From the NCBI RefSeq assembly GCF_009759665.1, contig NZ_WQNE01000039.1:1-64000 (forward strand): 64,000 nt of DNA, written 5' to 3'. This DNA comes from Bradyrhizobium cajani. GTDB lineage: Bacteria > Pseudomonadota > Alphaproteobacteria > Rhizobiales > Xanthobacteraceae. The notes beneath the pieces were generated by a model. It was not told the origin of the DNA and did no database searches. It saw only the letters and a program-made list of their open reading frames with translations. A program made the translations under genes and the position numbers. Positions 6,697-15,446 of this stretch are shown piece after piece (positions within the stretch are counted from its first letter, which is position 1; the number at the start of each line of letters is the position of its first letter).

Positions 6697-6770
6697 TGGA
6701 GCGGGTGAAGGGAATCGAACCCTCGTATTCAGCTTGGAAGGCTGCTGCTCTACCATTGAGCTACACCCGC
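6697..6770 (-). tRNA. tRNA-Gly (anticodon TCC)
   Basis: A complete cloverleaf: acceptor GCGGGTG/CACCCGC, D arm GCTC-AATGGTA-GAGC, anticodon arm with loop CTTCCAA (TCC), T arm GAGGG-TTCGATT-CCCTT, discriminator T and encoded CCA. It is 74 bases long. It is the integration target of elements A and B, and is kept intact by the att sequence of element B. Confidence 0.95.
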
Positions 6771-6882
6771 ACAAAGGGCTCCCTAACACGGCCGGGCGGC
6801 GGTCTCAACTGCCCCAAGGGCAGCTTTCGGCGGCTTTCCGCCTCTTGCGCACAGGGCGGGTTCCGTCCGCTCCCGCTTCCCC

Positions 6883-6911
6883 TTAACAGCGGCAGGCTCG
6901 CCGCCTATATT
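6883..6911 (+). promoter_or_regulatory. Sigma70-type promoter of rreB
   Basis: TTAACA (6883-6888) and TATATT (6906-6911) are 17 bases apart. Transcription from ~6918-6920 to the terminator would give an RNA of about 165 nt, the length reported for the rreB mRNA of Bradyrhizobium. Confidence 0.6.
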
Positions 6912-6930
6912 AAAATCTCCCGAAACCAAC

Positions 6931-6947
6931 GAAAGGAGGTGATCCAG
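6931..6947 (+). promoter_or_regulatory. Extended 17-nt Shine-Dalgarno sequence
   Basis: GAAAGGAGGTGATCCAG is complementary over 17 bases to the 3' end of alphaproteobacterial 16S rRNA and overlaps the first base of the GTG start. Ordinary sites pair over 4-8 bases. In the described rreB system this long pairing holds the mRNA on 30S subunits and lowers translation. Confidence 0.9.
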
Positions 6948-6991
6948 TGTCTTATCTCAAGCGCTGTCACCTCGCTGGGATCGCCCGCTAA
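6947..6991 (+). CDS. rreB: RreB 14-residue peptide (ribosome-regulated small mRNA)
   Basis: GTG start, 14 codons (MSYLKRCHLAGIAR), TAA stop. The three hallmarks of rreB, published from Bradyrhizobium japonicum, are all present: 14 residues, GTG start, and a 17-nt Shine-Dalgarno sequence touching the start codon. Promoter and terminator positions give a ~165-nt transcript. The peptide was reported as unstructured and translation as weak, so the RNA-ribosome interaction may be the functional part. It lies 176 bases beyond the tRNA-Gly gene and is not part of the elements. Name assigned from memory of the published features. Confidence 0.85.
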   Translation: MSYLKRCHLAGIAR

Positions 6992-7051
6992 GCTCTCGCA
7001 AGGGCTTGGCATCGGGGCGCTCTCAGCCCTGGACCAGCGAGCAAGAAATCG

Positions 7052-7088
7052 GGCGCGACGGAGCTCTCTCCGCCGCGCCTTTTCTTTT
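7052..7088 (+). terminator. Intrinsic terminator of rreB
   Basis: Stem GGCGCG-CGGAG / CTCCG-CGCGCC with one A/C mismatch and loop CTCT, followed by TTTTCTTTT. Confidence 0.85.
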
Positions 7089-7121
7089 GGATGTGCGCTG
7101 ACCGGGGACCGAGTTACCGGC

Positions 7122-7325
7122 TCAGGTCGCGCGGAGCCGCTCGCGGACTGCAACGGCGGCGATCAGCAGGCCGACGCACCAGGCCATGGCGGCGCGATGC
7201 GGCTCATCACCAAGGAGCACGGTGAAGATACTCGCGAGCAGGCATGGGACGATCGCCTTGCGGGTCCGGCTCGCGAGCGAGAGCAGGAACGGCATCGCGG
7301 CGATCGATATCTGAAGGACGTTCAT
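7122..7325 (-). CDS. Small membrane protein, 67 residues
   Basis: Two hydrophobic segments (residues ~5-17 plus 24-38, and 46-60) separated by short charged loops, ending RERLRAT. This is a short inner-membrane protein without a recognisable domain. It stands between rreB and another small minus-strand gene. Assigned as a gene because of its consistent hydrophobic pattern; function unknown. Confidence 0.45.
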   Translation of the reverse strand: MNVLQISIAAMPFLLSLASRTRKAIVPCLLASIFTVLLGDEPHRAAMAWCVGLLIAAVAVRERLRAT

Positions 7326-7352
7326 TGGCCCGCTTCAGCTCGCTGCCAGGCT

Positions 7353-7532
7353 TTAGAAGCCGCAGACGTTGAGCGCGCGCGGCTGCTTGCCGCGGCGGCT
7401 TTCGACGATTCGCTCGCCGCCATTTTCGGCCGAGCTGCCGTAATATCGGTGGTGGCCGCTCTGGTCGTGCAGATCCGCCGGCTCGGATTTCCCCGCCCGA
7501 CGCGCGTCGCAGATGATCTTGATGGTCGACAT
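7353..7532 (-). CDS. Small hydrophilic hypothetical protein
   Basis: 59 residues from ATG 7532, which has CGGAGGCGGCC directly before it; a longer frame begins at 7562. Composition is basic and His/Gly rich in the middle (DLHDQSGHHRYYGSS). No domain recognised. Confidence 0.45.
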   Translation of the reverse strand: MSTIKIICDARRAGKSEPADLHDQSGHHRYYGSSAENGGERIVESRRGKQPRALNVCGF

Positions 7533-7728
7533 GGCCGCCTCCGAAGTGTTCTTGGTGGCCATCAGTCGCGCAGATTTCGGGCGGCGTTCACCCGCTCGCC
7601 CGGCAATCGGGTTTCGGGACGGTTTCGTCGCAGGGGACGCGACACAATATTTTCCGCCTCGCTATTGTCGGCGACAGCGGTGGTGATACGTCCTTTGGAC
7701 GCGCGCAGCAAAAATCAACGAGGTGACG

Positions 7729-8109
7729 ATGCTTTACGCCATCCTGGCCTATCACGTGGAAGACGAGGTTTTGTCCTGGACGCCGGAGGAGGACGCCGCG
7801 GTCGTGTCCAAAGTCATCGAGGTTCAGGCGCCCCTGAGGGCAAGCGGACAGTTTGGGCCGGCCGCCCGTCTGGACGAGACCCGAAAGGCCCGCACCTTGC
7901 GTGGCCCCGGCGCGGGCATGGTGCTGGACGGCCCCTTTGCCGAGACCAAGGAGCAGCTTCTGGGCTTCCACCTCATGCAATGCGCCAACGATGATGAGGC
8001 GATCGCGGCGGCGCGGAAGCTGCGCGCGGTCAATCCGACTGCGGTCTACGAAATCCGCCCGGTCAAGCTTTACGTGCCGGCCGACGGGTTCGGAGCGACA
8101 TCCGGGTAA
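7729..8109 (+). CDS. YCII-family protein
   Basis: 126 residues from ATG 7729 (GAGG five bases before it). The sequence MLYAILAYHVED, the central GAGMVLDGPFAETKEQLLGF and the C-terminal AVYEIRPVK are typical of the YCII/DGPF group, small alpha-beta dimers often encoded beside ECF sigma factors. DGPFAETKE is the conserved strand-loop after which the group is named. No sigma factor gene is adjacent here. The biochemical role of the family is not settled. Confidence 0.85.
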   Translation: MLYAILAYHVEDEVLSWTPEEDAAVVSKVIEVQAPLRASGQFGPAARLDETRKARTLRGPGAGMVLDGPFAETKEQLLGFHLMQCANDDEAIAAARKLRAVNPTAVYEIRPVKLYVPADGFGATSG

Positions 8110-8118
8110 GCCGCCGCC

Positions 8119-8718
8119 TTACGCGCCCGGCTCGGTCCGCGCGATATAGAAACGCTGGATCACGAGGCCGCCGAAGGCGATGAACCACACGAAGGGTGCG
8201 ATATGCGGCGCGAAGGCCGCAACGATCGTGCCCGGGATGAACACCAGCAGCGGAAACATCGAGGCCATGATCTCGTGGCGCCAGCCGCCCAGGATGGTCC
8301 ACCACAGCCAGGCATTGAGGCCCGCGATCGCCGTCAGGTGCAGGCCGTAGAGCACCGCGACCGCGCTGCTCATGCTGTAATTGGTGTAGAGGCCGTTGGT
8401 CACCGGCAGCAGCACGATCGAGAGCAGGAAGAACAAATTGAGGATCACGCCGCCGCGGCTGCCCACGGGCTGCCGCGCCAGCCGCCGGTGATGGCTGATC
8501 CAGAACACGCCGGCGATGATGAAGCTCAGCGTAAAGCCGGCGAGCTTGCCGGAATAGACATGGGCGAGATCGCTCCAGCCGGGGGCGCTGGTGAACACCG
8601 CGGCCTTGGGCAGGTCATAGGCCAGCAGCGTCATGGCAACACCGAAAATGGTGTTGCTGAGCGACTCCAGCCGCCGCATCTCGAACTGGTCGGGCTTGAG
8701 CTCGGTCATGTCGGGCAT
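8119..8718 (-). CDS. TMEM175-family (DUF1211) putative ion channel
   Basis: 199 residues with about six membrane segments. The first carries the signature region RLESLSNTIFGVAMTLL, which corresponds to the FS-x-x-x-F-A-x-A-x-T-L filter helix of bacterial TMEM175 potassium channels. The second block holds ISHHRRL, also conserved. Located in the inner membrane. It is divergent from the helicase gene, with the two starts ~110 bases apart. Confidence 0.85.
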   Translation of the reverse strand: MPDMTELKPDQFEMRRLESLSNTIFGVAMTLLAYDLPKAAVFTSAPGWSDLAHVYSGKLAGFTLSFIIAGVFWISHHRRLARQPVGSRGGVILNLFFLLSIVLLPVTNGLYTNYSMSSAVAVLYGLHLTAIAGLNAWLWWTILGGWRHEIMASMFPLLVFIPGTIVAAFAPHIAPFVWFIAFGGLVIQRFYIARTEPGA

Positions 8719-8831
8719 GCGTTGCTGGAACTTTGGGCCATCTTCCCCCTAAATCCTATTTCCGGTTCCGTCCAGCCGCATTGCGATTCGCATCGGGATC
8801 GCCGACTCTCACCCTTTCACCGGGGCGATTC

Positions 8832-10889
8832 GTGGCGACATATCTGGACACGCTCAATGCGGAGCAGCGCCGCGCCGTGGAGCATGGCGTGGCCGACGGT
8901 GCGACCGTGGGCGCCCCCCTGCTCGTCATTGCCGGCGCGGGCTCCGGCAAGACCAACACGCTGGCCCACCGCGTCGCGCATCTGATCGTCGCCGGCGCCG
9001 ATCCCCGCCGCATCCTGTTGATGACGTTCTCGCGCCGCGCCGCGGCCGAGATGGCTGGCCGCGTGGAACGGATCGCCCGAAAGGTGCTCGGCGAGAACGA
9101 TGCCGCGATCATGCGCGACGCGCTCACCTGGGCCGGCACCTTCCACGGCATCGGCGCGCGCCTCTTGCGCGAATATGCCGAGCGCATCGGCGTCGATCCC
9201 GCCTTCACCATCCACGACCGCGAGGATTCCGCGGACCTGATGAATCTGGTCCGGCACGAGCGCGGCCTGTCGAAGACAGAGAGCCGCTTTCCGGCCAAGG
9301 GCACCTGCCTGTCGATCTACTCGCGCTGCGTCAACGCCGAGATGGAGATCGAGAAGGTGCTCGGGGTGCACTATCCCTGGTGCGCCGGCTGGGCCGCCGA
9401 GCTGAAGGGCCTGTTCGCGGCCTATGTCGAGGCCAAGCAGGCCCAGCACGTGCTCGATTACGACGACCTCCTGCTCTACTGGTCGCAGATGATGAGCGAT
9501 GCGCTGATCGCCGAGGAGATCGGCGGCCGCTTCGATCACGTGCTGGTCGACGAATACCAAGACACCAACCGCCTGCAATGCTCGATCCTGCTCGCGCTGA
9601 AGCCCGACGGCCGCGGCCTCACGGTGGTCGGCGACGACGCGCAGTCGATCTATTCGTTCCGCGCCGCCACTGTGCGCAACATCCTGGACTTTCCGCAGAG
9701 CTTCTCGCCCCGCGCCGAGATGATCACGCTCGACCGCAACTACCGCTCGACGCAAGCCGTGCTGGCGGCGGCGAACGGCGTCATCGGCCTCGCCCGCGAG
9801 CGCTTCACAAAAAATCTCTGGACCGACCGCACCTCCTCGCAGAAGCCGCAGCTCGTCACCGTGCACAACGAGGCCGACCAGGCGCGCTACATCGTCGAGG
9901 AGGTGCTGGCGAACCGTGAGCAGGGCGCGCTGCTCAAGCACCAGGCGGTGCTGTTCCGCACCTCCTCGCATTCCGGCCCGCTGGAGATCGAGCTGACCCG
10001 CCGCAACATTCCGTTCGTCAAGTTCGGCGGGCTGAAATTCCTCGACGCCGCGCATGTCAAGGACGTGCTGGCGCTGCTGCGCTTTGCCGAGAACCCGCGC
10101 GACCGCGTCGCCGGTTTCCGCATCCTGCATCTGTTGCCGGGCATCGGGCCTGCGACCGCGCAGCGCGTGCTCGACCAGATGGCGGAGAGCGGCGACCCGC
10201 TCGCCGCGCTCGGCCAGCTTCCGGTGCCGGCGCGCACCGGCGCGGACTGGACCGATTTCGTCCGCACAACCCAGAATTTGCGCTATTCGGAATGGCCGGC
10301 CGATCTCGAACGCGTTCGGCTCTGGTACGAGCCGCATCTCGATCGCATCCACGAGGATTCCGAGACGCGCCGCGCCGATCTGATGCAACTCGAGCAGATC
10401 GCGAGCGGGTATGCCTCGCGCGAGAAATTCCTGACCGAGCTCACGCTCGATCCGCCCGATGCGACCAGCGACAAATCCGGGCCGCCCTTGCGCGACGAGG
10501 ACTATCTGATCCTCTCCACCATCCACTCGGCCAAGGGCCAGGAGTGGAAGTCGGTATTCGTGCTCAACGTCGTCGACGGCTGCATGCCCTCCGATCTCGG
10601 TGCCGGGACCAGCGCCGAGCTCGAGGAGGAGCGCCGCCTGCTCTATGTCGCGATGACCCGCGCCAAGGACGACCTCCACCTCGTCGTGCCGCAACGCTTC
10701 TTCGTGCACGGCCAGGCCGCCAAGGGCGACCGCCACGTCTACGCCTCACGCACCCGCTTCATCCCGGAATCCCTGGTCTATCTGTTCGAGCGCACCGCGT
10801 GGCCGAAGGCCGCGGCAGGTGCGGCGCGCACCGCGGCACAGGGGCCCAAGATCGACATCGGGGCAAGAATGCGCGGGATGTGGCGGTAG
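8832..10889 (+). CDS. UvrD/Rep-type superfamily 1 ATP-dependent DNA helicase
   Basis: 685 residues from GTG 8832; a longer frame from 8733 adds a non-conserved leader overlapping the divergent promoter region. Motifs in order: Q-motif LNAEQRRAVEHG, Walker A GAGSGKT, Walker B VDEYQDTN, motif III VVGDDAQSIYSFR, motif IV LDRNYRST, motif V STIHSAKGQEW and motif VI RRLLYVAMTRAKD. All catalytic residues are present. It should unwind DNA 3'-5' in repair or recombination. It is shorter than classical UvrD (~720), and I cannot assign a specific orthologue. Confidence 0.93.
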   Translation: MATYLDTLNAEQRRAVEHGVADGATVGAPLLVIAGAGSGKTNTLAHRVAHLIVAGADPRRILLMTFSRRAAAEMAGRVERIARKVLGENDAAIMRDALTWAGTFHGIGARLLREYAERIGVDPAFTIHDREDSADLMNLVRHERGLSKTESRFPAKGTCLSIYSRCVNAEMEIEKVLGVHYPWCAGWAAELKGLFAAYVEAKQAQHVLDYDDLLLYWSQMMSDALIAEEIGGRFDHVLVDEYQDTNRLQCSILLALKPDGRGLTVVGDDAQSIYSFRAATVRNILDFPQSFSPRAEMITLDRNYRSTQAVLAAANGVIGLARERFTKNLWTDRTSSQKPQLVTVHNEADQARYIVEEVLANREQGALLKHQAVLFRTSSHSGPLEIELTRRNIPFVKFGGLKFLDAAHVKDVLALLRFAENPRDRVAGFRILHLLPGIGPATAQRVLDQMAESGDPLAALGQLPVPARTGADWTDFVRTTQNLRYSEWPADLERVRLWYEPHLDRIHEDSETRRADLMQLEQIASGYASREKFLTELTLDPPDATSDKSGPPLRDEDYLILSTIHSAKGQEWKSVFVLNVVDGCMPSDLGAGTSAELEEERRLLYVAMTRAKDDLHLVVPQRFFVHGQAAKGDRHVYASRTRFIPESLVYLFERTAWPKAAAGAARTAAQGPKIDIGARMRGMWR

Positions 10890-10984
10890 GTTGAACAAAC
10901 GGAAACCGAGCATTTCCGAATGCCGCCTTGTGGCGGGGCGCGTGTCCATTAAGTCTCAGCGATCTTCCCACAGAGACCTGATCG

Positions 10985-12016
10985 ATGACCGCACCGCTTC
11001 AATTCGGACTGGACACCTTTGGCGACGTCACCAGGGATGCCTCCGGCGCCATGCTTCCGCACGCGCAGGTGATCCGCAACGTCGTCGACGAGGCCGTGCT
11101 GGCCGACGAACTCGGCCTCGACTTCATCGGGCTCGGCGAGCATCACCGCGCCGATTTCGCGATCTCCTCGCCCGAGACCGTGCTTGCGGCGATAGCAGCG
11201 CGCACCAGCCGCATCCATCTCGGCTCGGCCGTGACGGTGCTGAGCTCGGACGATCCCATCCGCGTCTTCCAGCGCTTTGCGACGCTCGACGCGCTTTCGC
11301 ACGGCCGCGCCGAGGTGATCCTCGGCCGCGGCTCCTTCACCGAGTCCTTTCCGCTGTTCGGCTTCGACCTGCGCAAATACGAAGAGCTGTTCGAGGAGAA
11401 GCTCGACCTGTTCGCCGCGCTGCTGTCACAGCAGCCGGTGACGTGGGAAGGCAAATTGCGTCCGCCGCTGAAGAACCAGCTGGTCTATCCACCGGTCGAG
11501 AACGGCACGCTGAAGACCTGGATCGGCGTCGGCGGCAGCCCGCAATCGGTGGTGCGCGCGGCGCATTACGATCTGCCCCTGATGCTCGCGATCATCGGCG
11601 GCGACCCGAAGCGCTTTGCGCCTTATGTCGATCTCTATCACCGCGCCTTCAAGGAGTTCGGCCGCCCGGCACAGCCGATTGGCGTGCATTCGCCCGGCTA
11701 TGTCGCGGAGACCGACGAGCAGGCGCGCGAAGAGCTGTGGCCCGGCTACAAGGCGATGCGCGACCACATCGGCAAGGAGCGCGGCTGGCCGCCGATGCGC
11801 CGCGACGAGTTCGTGAGCGAGGCCGAGCACGGCTCGCTCTATGTCGGCTCGCCGGAGACGGTCGCGCGCAAGATTGCCGCGACCGCCAAGGCGCTCGGCA
11901 TCTCGCGCTTCCAGCTGAAATATTCTGCGGGACCCTTGCCGCACGAGAAGCTGATGAAGAGCATCGAGCTCTATGGGCGGAAGGTGGCGCCGATGGTGCG
12001 GGATTTACTTGCCTGA
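10985..12016 (+). CDS. LLM-class flavin-dependent oxidoreductase
   Basis: 343 residues with luciferase-like monooxygenase features: FGLDTFGDVT at the start, GLGEHHRADFAISSPE (the conserved HH of the flavin site), RIHLGSAVTVLSSDDPIRVFQ, and IGVGGSPQSVVRAA. Such TIM-barrel enzymes oxidise unknown substrates with reduced FMN. The last ~115 bases are duplicated in decayed form at 15447-15560 beyond the next gene, so a paralogue once existed there. Confidence 0.9.
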   Translation: MTAPLQFGLDTFGDVTRDASGAMLPHAQVIRNVVDEAVLADELGLDFIGLGEHHRADFAISSPETVLAAIAARTSRIHLGSAVTVLSSDDPIRVFQRFATLDALSHGRAEVILGRGSFTESFPLFGFDLRKYEELFEEKLDLFAALLSQQPVTWEGKLRPPLKNQLVYPPVENGTLKTWIGVGGSPQSVVRAAHYDLPLMLAIIGGDPKRFAPYVDLYHRAFKEFGRPAQPIGVHSPGYVAETDEQAREELWPGYKAMRDHIGKERGWPPMRRDEFVSEAEHGSLYVGSPETVARKIAATAKALGISRFQLKYSAGPLPHEKLMKSIELYGRKVAPMVRDLLA

Positions 12017-12176
12017 ACCGTCCGCCCCCTGCCGTTTGCTCCACGTCAAGCTGCATAGCCGGGATTCCCGGCCAGATGCGGTTTTACGTGCATCTCAGAG
12101 CAGGCAGCAGGCCCATGGCACCCGGCGTTGCACACGGAGATGGCGGCGCTCGACAGAGTGCTCGACGGAAAATTCG

Positions 12177-15100
12177 CTAGATGAAAAAATCCGACGCCGC
12201 GCCGTGCGCCTGCGGGATCAAGGATCCAGGTGCGAGTTGAAGCGTCATCACGTGGTGATCCGCATCGGTCAGCGTCAGAATATTGGTCTGATAGTTGAAG
12301 GCCTCGTCCACCTTGGTGTCGAAGCCATCCAGCACCAACGTCGTGCCCGGCGTATAATTTGAGATGACACCGGATGTTTGTTTGGCATCGGGTCCGAAGA
12401 CAAATGAGTTCGTCCCCGTCAGAACGACATTGCTGCCCAGATTGCCGGTGACCGCTAATGTCCCGTTATTGACGCTGACGGTTCCAGTCCCGCTCAAATT
12501 ATCGACCTTGAGCACGCCACTATCCAGGACGGTACCGTTGTTGACGAGGTTGCCTAAGACATCCACCTCACTGCCGGCGTGCACATTGACGAAGCCGCCA
12601 TTGGTCAAGCCATTCTTGAAGTCGATCGTGCCGCCCTGATCGGCGATGATCTTTCCCAATGCATTGAACACGGCGTCGTCGAAATTGAGCGACGCCTGCA
12701 AGGCTTCGATAAGGCCGTTGCTGGTGACGGCGTTGCCGGTGTTCACTTCAAGCAGCTGGGACCCGATCGCATCGAGCGCGCCGGAGAAGCCGATATGCAA
12801 AGTGAGGCTGTGATCTCCGTTTCCAATCTTGCCGGCACCGTCGATCGTGCCGCCTTCAAGGTCGAGCGTGTGATGCGCACCGCTGTTCAGGATCGAGGCG
12901 CCCGGATCGAGTTTGATCTCGCCATTGCCGATAACGGTGGTGTCGCCGATCAAGACAGCTTTCGCGGCATTGAAGAACTCGATCTTGCCGTCGTTGTTCA
13001 GCGTGCCGCTGATATCCAGAACGCTTCCCGCACTGTCGTTAAACACGGCGCCAGCCTTGAGTGTCACGTCGTTGAAGGTGTTGGTGCTGCCTGCAACGGA
13101 TTCGATGAGTCCGCCGGATGTCGCGCAAAGCGACATCCCGTCCAGATGTACATGGTCGAAGGTGATGGAGCCACCATTGGCGACGATCGCACCGAGGGAG
13201 CCGCCGGTGATGATATCGTTCGCGAGTACGAGCATCGCCTGGGTTTCGTTCAGTGAACCGAGGTCGTTGATCGTGCTGTTGCTGATGACGCCGGCCCTGT
13301 CGATCTCATGCAAATTACCGGTCACGCCGATATTGATCGTTGCCCGATCAATCGACGTGAAGCCGGTGGAGCCGGTGACAGTCAGAACACCGCCGCCGGC
13401 GGTGTCATTCACGTCAGTGACCGTGATCGCGACGTTCTTTGTGGTGATTTTTGTCCCGTCGTTCACCGCGACGGTGACGTCGTAGACGTTATCGCGGTTG
13501 GCGTCTTTCGGCGCTTCGAAGTCGGGCGCAGACTTGAACGTCACATCCCCTGTAACTGACACGTTGAACAGAGCCGCATCGGCGCCGGACAGCGAATAGG
13601 TTAGCGTCGGGCTGTCTACGTCGCTCGCTGCGATGTGGTAGGCGACGCCCGTGCCATTCTCCGCGAAGCTTGCCGTCGTGCCCGAGCCGATTACGGGGGC
13701 ATCATCGATTCCCGTCAGCGTCACGGTGATGGTCTGCGTCGCAGTTCCGCCGTGGCCGTCGTTGAGGGTCAGGGTGAAGGTGTCGGTGTGGGTCTGCCCG
13801 GCCGCAAGCGGAGCGATATTGGCGTGGGAAACGTCATAGCTCCACGTCACCTTGCCATCGTCGATGGTGGCCGTGAGTGTACCGAGGTCGCCGCTTTGCG
13901 ACGTCACTGATACCGTGTGCGTATCGGCCGTATCGGCGTCGGTAAAAAACACCGCGCCCGATGTCGAAACCTTGGCACTGCCATTGTCCGTCAGATTCGC
14001 TTTGGTGACAGACGGCAGACCAATATCCTTGACGAAGATATCCTCATAGCCGTTGGTGTCGCCCGGCACCAGATTGCTGCCTGACGACACGAATACCAAC
14101 TTGGTGCCATCTGGCGAGAACACAGGAGCCTCGCTGTAGCCGCCCGCCCGCGTCCCGCTTGCGTTGGTCGAGACAACCGTGACGGCGCCGGTGGTCAGGT
14201 CCTTCACATAGACCTCAAAGCCATTGACACCAGGCACGAGATTGTCGGCAAAGGAATAGAACGCAACCTTGGTGCCATCAGGCGAGAACACGGGCTTCTG
14301 GGCTTCGCCGTTGTTCTGTGGGGCTCCGTCGGCATTGGCCGATACCAGCGTGACCACGCCGGTGGTCAGGTCCTTTATTGCAATGTTGCCGATTCCGATA
14401 TTGGAACTACCCGGCACGAGATTATCGGCAAAGGTATAGAACGCCACCTTGGTGCCATCAGGCGAGAACACCGGGTCGTAGCTGCCGCCATTGCCATGAA
14501 CGCCGCTGGCGCTGCCCGAGACCAGTGTGGTGGCCCCGGTGGCGAGGTCCTTGATGTAGATGTCGCTGCCGGCGCCTCCCCCCGTCGTTGACCCGAACAC
14601 GACTTTGGTGCCATCCGGTGAGAACGAGGGTGCGTAGGTGCTGCCGTTCTGGTCGCCGCCGGTGCCGGCTCCCCCGTTGTAAGGGCTGGCCGCCACGAGC
14701 GTGATCGCGCCGGTGGTCAAGTCCTTCACGAAGACGTCGCGCATATTGTCGGTATCGCCCGGCACCAGCTTGTCGGCGTCGGAATAGAACGCAATCTTGG
14801 TGCCGTCAGGCGAGAATACCGGGTTGGTGGTCTGGAAGCCGTCCGCCTGCGCCCCGCTGGCACTGGTCGACACACGCGTGATGGCGCCGGTGGTCAGGTC
14901 CTTCACGAAGATGTCGTATGTCTGATTGGTGTCGCCCGGCACCAGATTGTCGGAAGCAGATGCGAACGCCACCTTGGTGCCATCAGGCGAAAAGACCGGC
15001 TGGTAGCTGAAGCTATCCCCCTGCACCCCGCCGGCACTGGTCGACACGCGCGTAATCGCACCAGAGGTCAGGTCCTTCACGAAGATGTCGTAAGTCTGAT

Positions 15101-15281
15101 TGGTGTCGCCCGGCACCAGATTGTCAGCACCGGAATAGAACGCCACCCTCGTGCCGTCGGGCGAGAACACGGGCGCGAAACTTGCGCCATTCGCCTGCGC
15201 GCCGGTTGCGCTGGTCGACACGCGCGTGACGGAACCATCGCTGCCACCACCAGCGGTGAAAACAGGTGCTGAATTTGTCAT
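12177..15281 (-). CDS. Large mosaic TolB-propeller/VCBS/cadherin adhesin-like protein
   Basis: 1034 residues; ATG 15281 has GGAGGCG six bases upstream. No signal peptide. Residues ~20-420 carry seven repeats with VFSPDGTKVAF, each followed in most by KDLTTGAITRVS, a beta propeller. Residues ~430-530 look like a VCBS repeat (ending TQTITVTLTGIDDAPV) and ~535-635 like cadherin (ending NVAITVTDVND). The rest is a glycine/asparagine-rich beta-solenoid with GTLNNDGKIEF-type turns, and the C-terminus (TNILTLTDADHH, LQLAPGSL) resembles ends of type I secreted rhizobial proteins. Probably exported and adhesive. The leading HlyD gene is 11 kb away and no transporter is adjacent. Confidence 0.8.
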   Translation of the reverse strand: MTNSAPVFTAGGGSDGSVTRVSTSATGAQANGASFAPVFSPDGTRVAFYSGADNLVPGDTNQTYDIFVKDLTSGAITRVSTSAGGVQGDSFSYQPVFSPDGTKVAFASASDNLVPGDTNQTYDIFVKDLTTGAITRVSTSASGAQADGFQTTNPVFSPDGTKIAFYSDADKLVPGDTDNMRDVFVKDLTTGAITLVAASPYNGGAGTGGDQNGSTYAPSFSPDGTKVVFGSTTGGGAGSDIYIKDLATGATTLVSGSASGVHGNGGSYDPVFSPDGTKVAFYTFADNLVPGSSNIGIGNIAIKDLTTGVVTLVSANADGAPQNNGEAQKPVFSPDGTKVAFYSFADNLVPGVNGFEVYVKDLTTGAVTVVSTNASGTRAGGYSEAPVFSPDGTKLVFVSSGSNLVPGDTNGYEDIFVKDIGLPSVTKANLTDNGSAKVSTSGAVFFTDADTADTHTVSVTSQSGDLGTLTATIDDGKVTWSYDVSHANIAPLAAGQTHTDTFTLTLNDGHGGTATQTITVTLTGIDDAPVIGSGTTASFAENGTGVAYHIAASDVDSPTLTYSLSGADAALFNVSVTGDVTFKSAPDFEAPKDANRDNVYDVTVAVNDGTKITTKNVAITVTDVNDTAGGGVLTVTGSTGFTSIDRATINIGVTGNLHEIDRAGVISNSTINDLGSLNETQAMLVLANDIITGGSLGAIVANGGSITFDHVHLDGMSLCATSGGLIESVAGSTNTFNDVTLKAGAVFNDSAGSVLDISGTLNNDGKIEFFNAAKAVLIGDTTVIGNGEIKLDPGASILNSGAHHTLDLEGGTIDGAGKIGNGDHSLTLHIGFSGALDAIGSQLLEVNTGNAVTSNGLIEALQASLNFDDAVFNALGKIIADQGGTIDFKNGLTNGGFVNVHAGSEVDVLGNLVNNGTVLDSGVLKVDNLSGTGTVSVNNGTLAVTGNLGSNVVLTGTNSFVFGPDAKQTSGVISNYTPGTTLVLDGFDTKVDEAFNYQTNILTLTDADHHVMTLQLAPGSLIPQAHGAASDFFI

Positions 15282-15446
15282 CACCGCCTCCGTTTGCCTG
15301 GCAGAGGCAGGACCACGATGTTCTGCGCAATCATCAGAAACAAAAATGCGGCATCAATTCGGATGCGTCTCCGCCAACCGAAGCAAGCTTAGTGTCGCTC
15401 GATGACAAACGTCTGATGTCGCTCAATTCGTCATCGCGACACGACA

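Larger units (their letters stand above)
1001..6744. mobile_element. Tandem pair of integrated elements at tRNA-Gly(TCC)
   Basis: Three copies of the 3' half of the tRNA-Gly gene at 6697-6770 lie at 1001-1041, 3559-3604 and within the tRNA itself. They bound element A (~1042-3558) and element B (~3605-6695). Both carry a tyrosine recombinase gene reading toward the tRNA side, and both have prophage-like or cargo genes. The tRNA is on the minus strand with its 3' end facing the elements, the standard arrangement for tRNA-targeted integration in which the rightmost copy restores the tRNA. Element A keeps only termini of a phage. Element B is small but more complete. Confidence 0.85.

Noticed and set aside
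1010..6886. Short frames reading GEGNRTLVFSLEG at each tRNA-Gly repeat
   Set aside because: They are translations of the tRNA antisense strand and its att copies, a well-known annotation artefact, not genes.
6931..6947. Fragment of a 16S rRNA gene (AAGGAGGTGATCC)
   Set aside because: Only 17 bases match and they are directly before a GTG-started 14-codon frame; an extended Shine-Dalgarno sequence explains them better.
8817..10736. 639-codon frame antisense to the helicase
   Set aside because: The helicase strand carries all seven helicase motifs; the antisense frame is a high-GC shadow without motifs.
3..15281. HlyD adaptor and large adhesin-like protein as one type I secretion locus
   Set aside because: They are 11 kb apart with unrelated genes and mobile elements between, on opposite strands, and no transporter is visible; the link is only a possibility.
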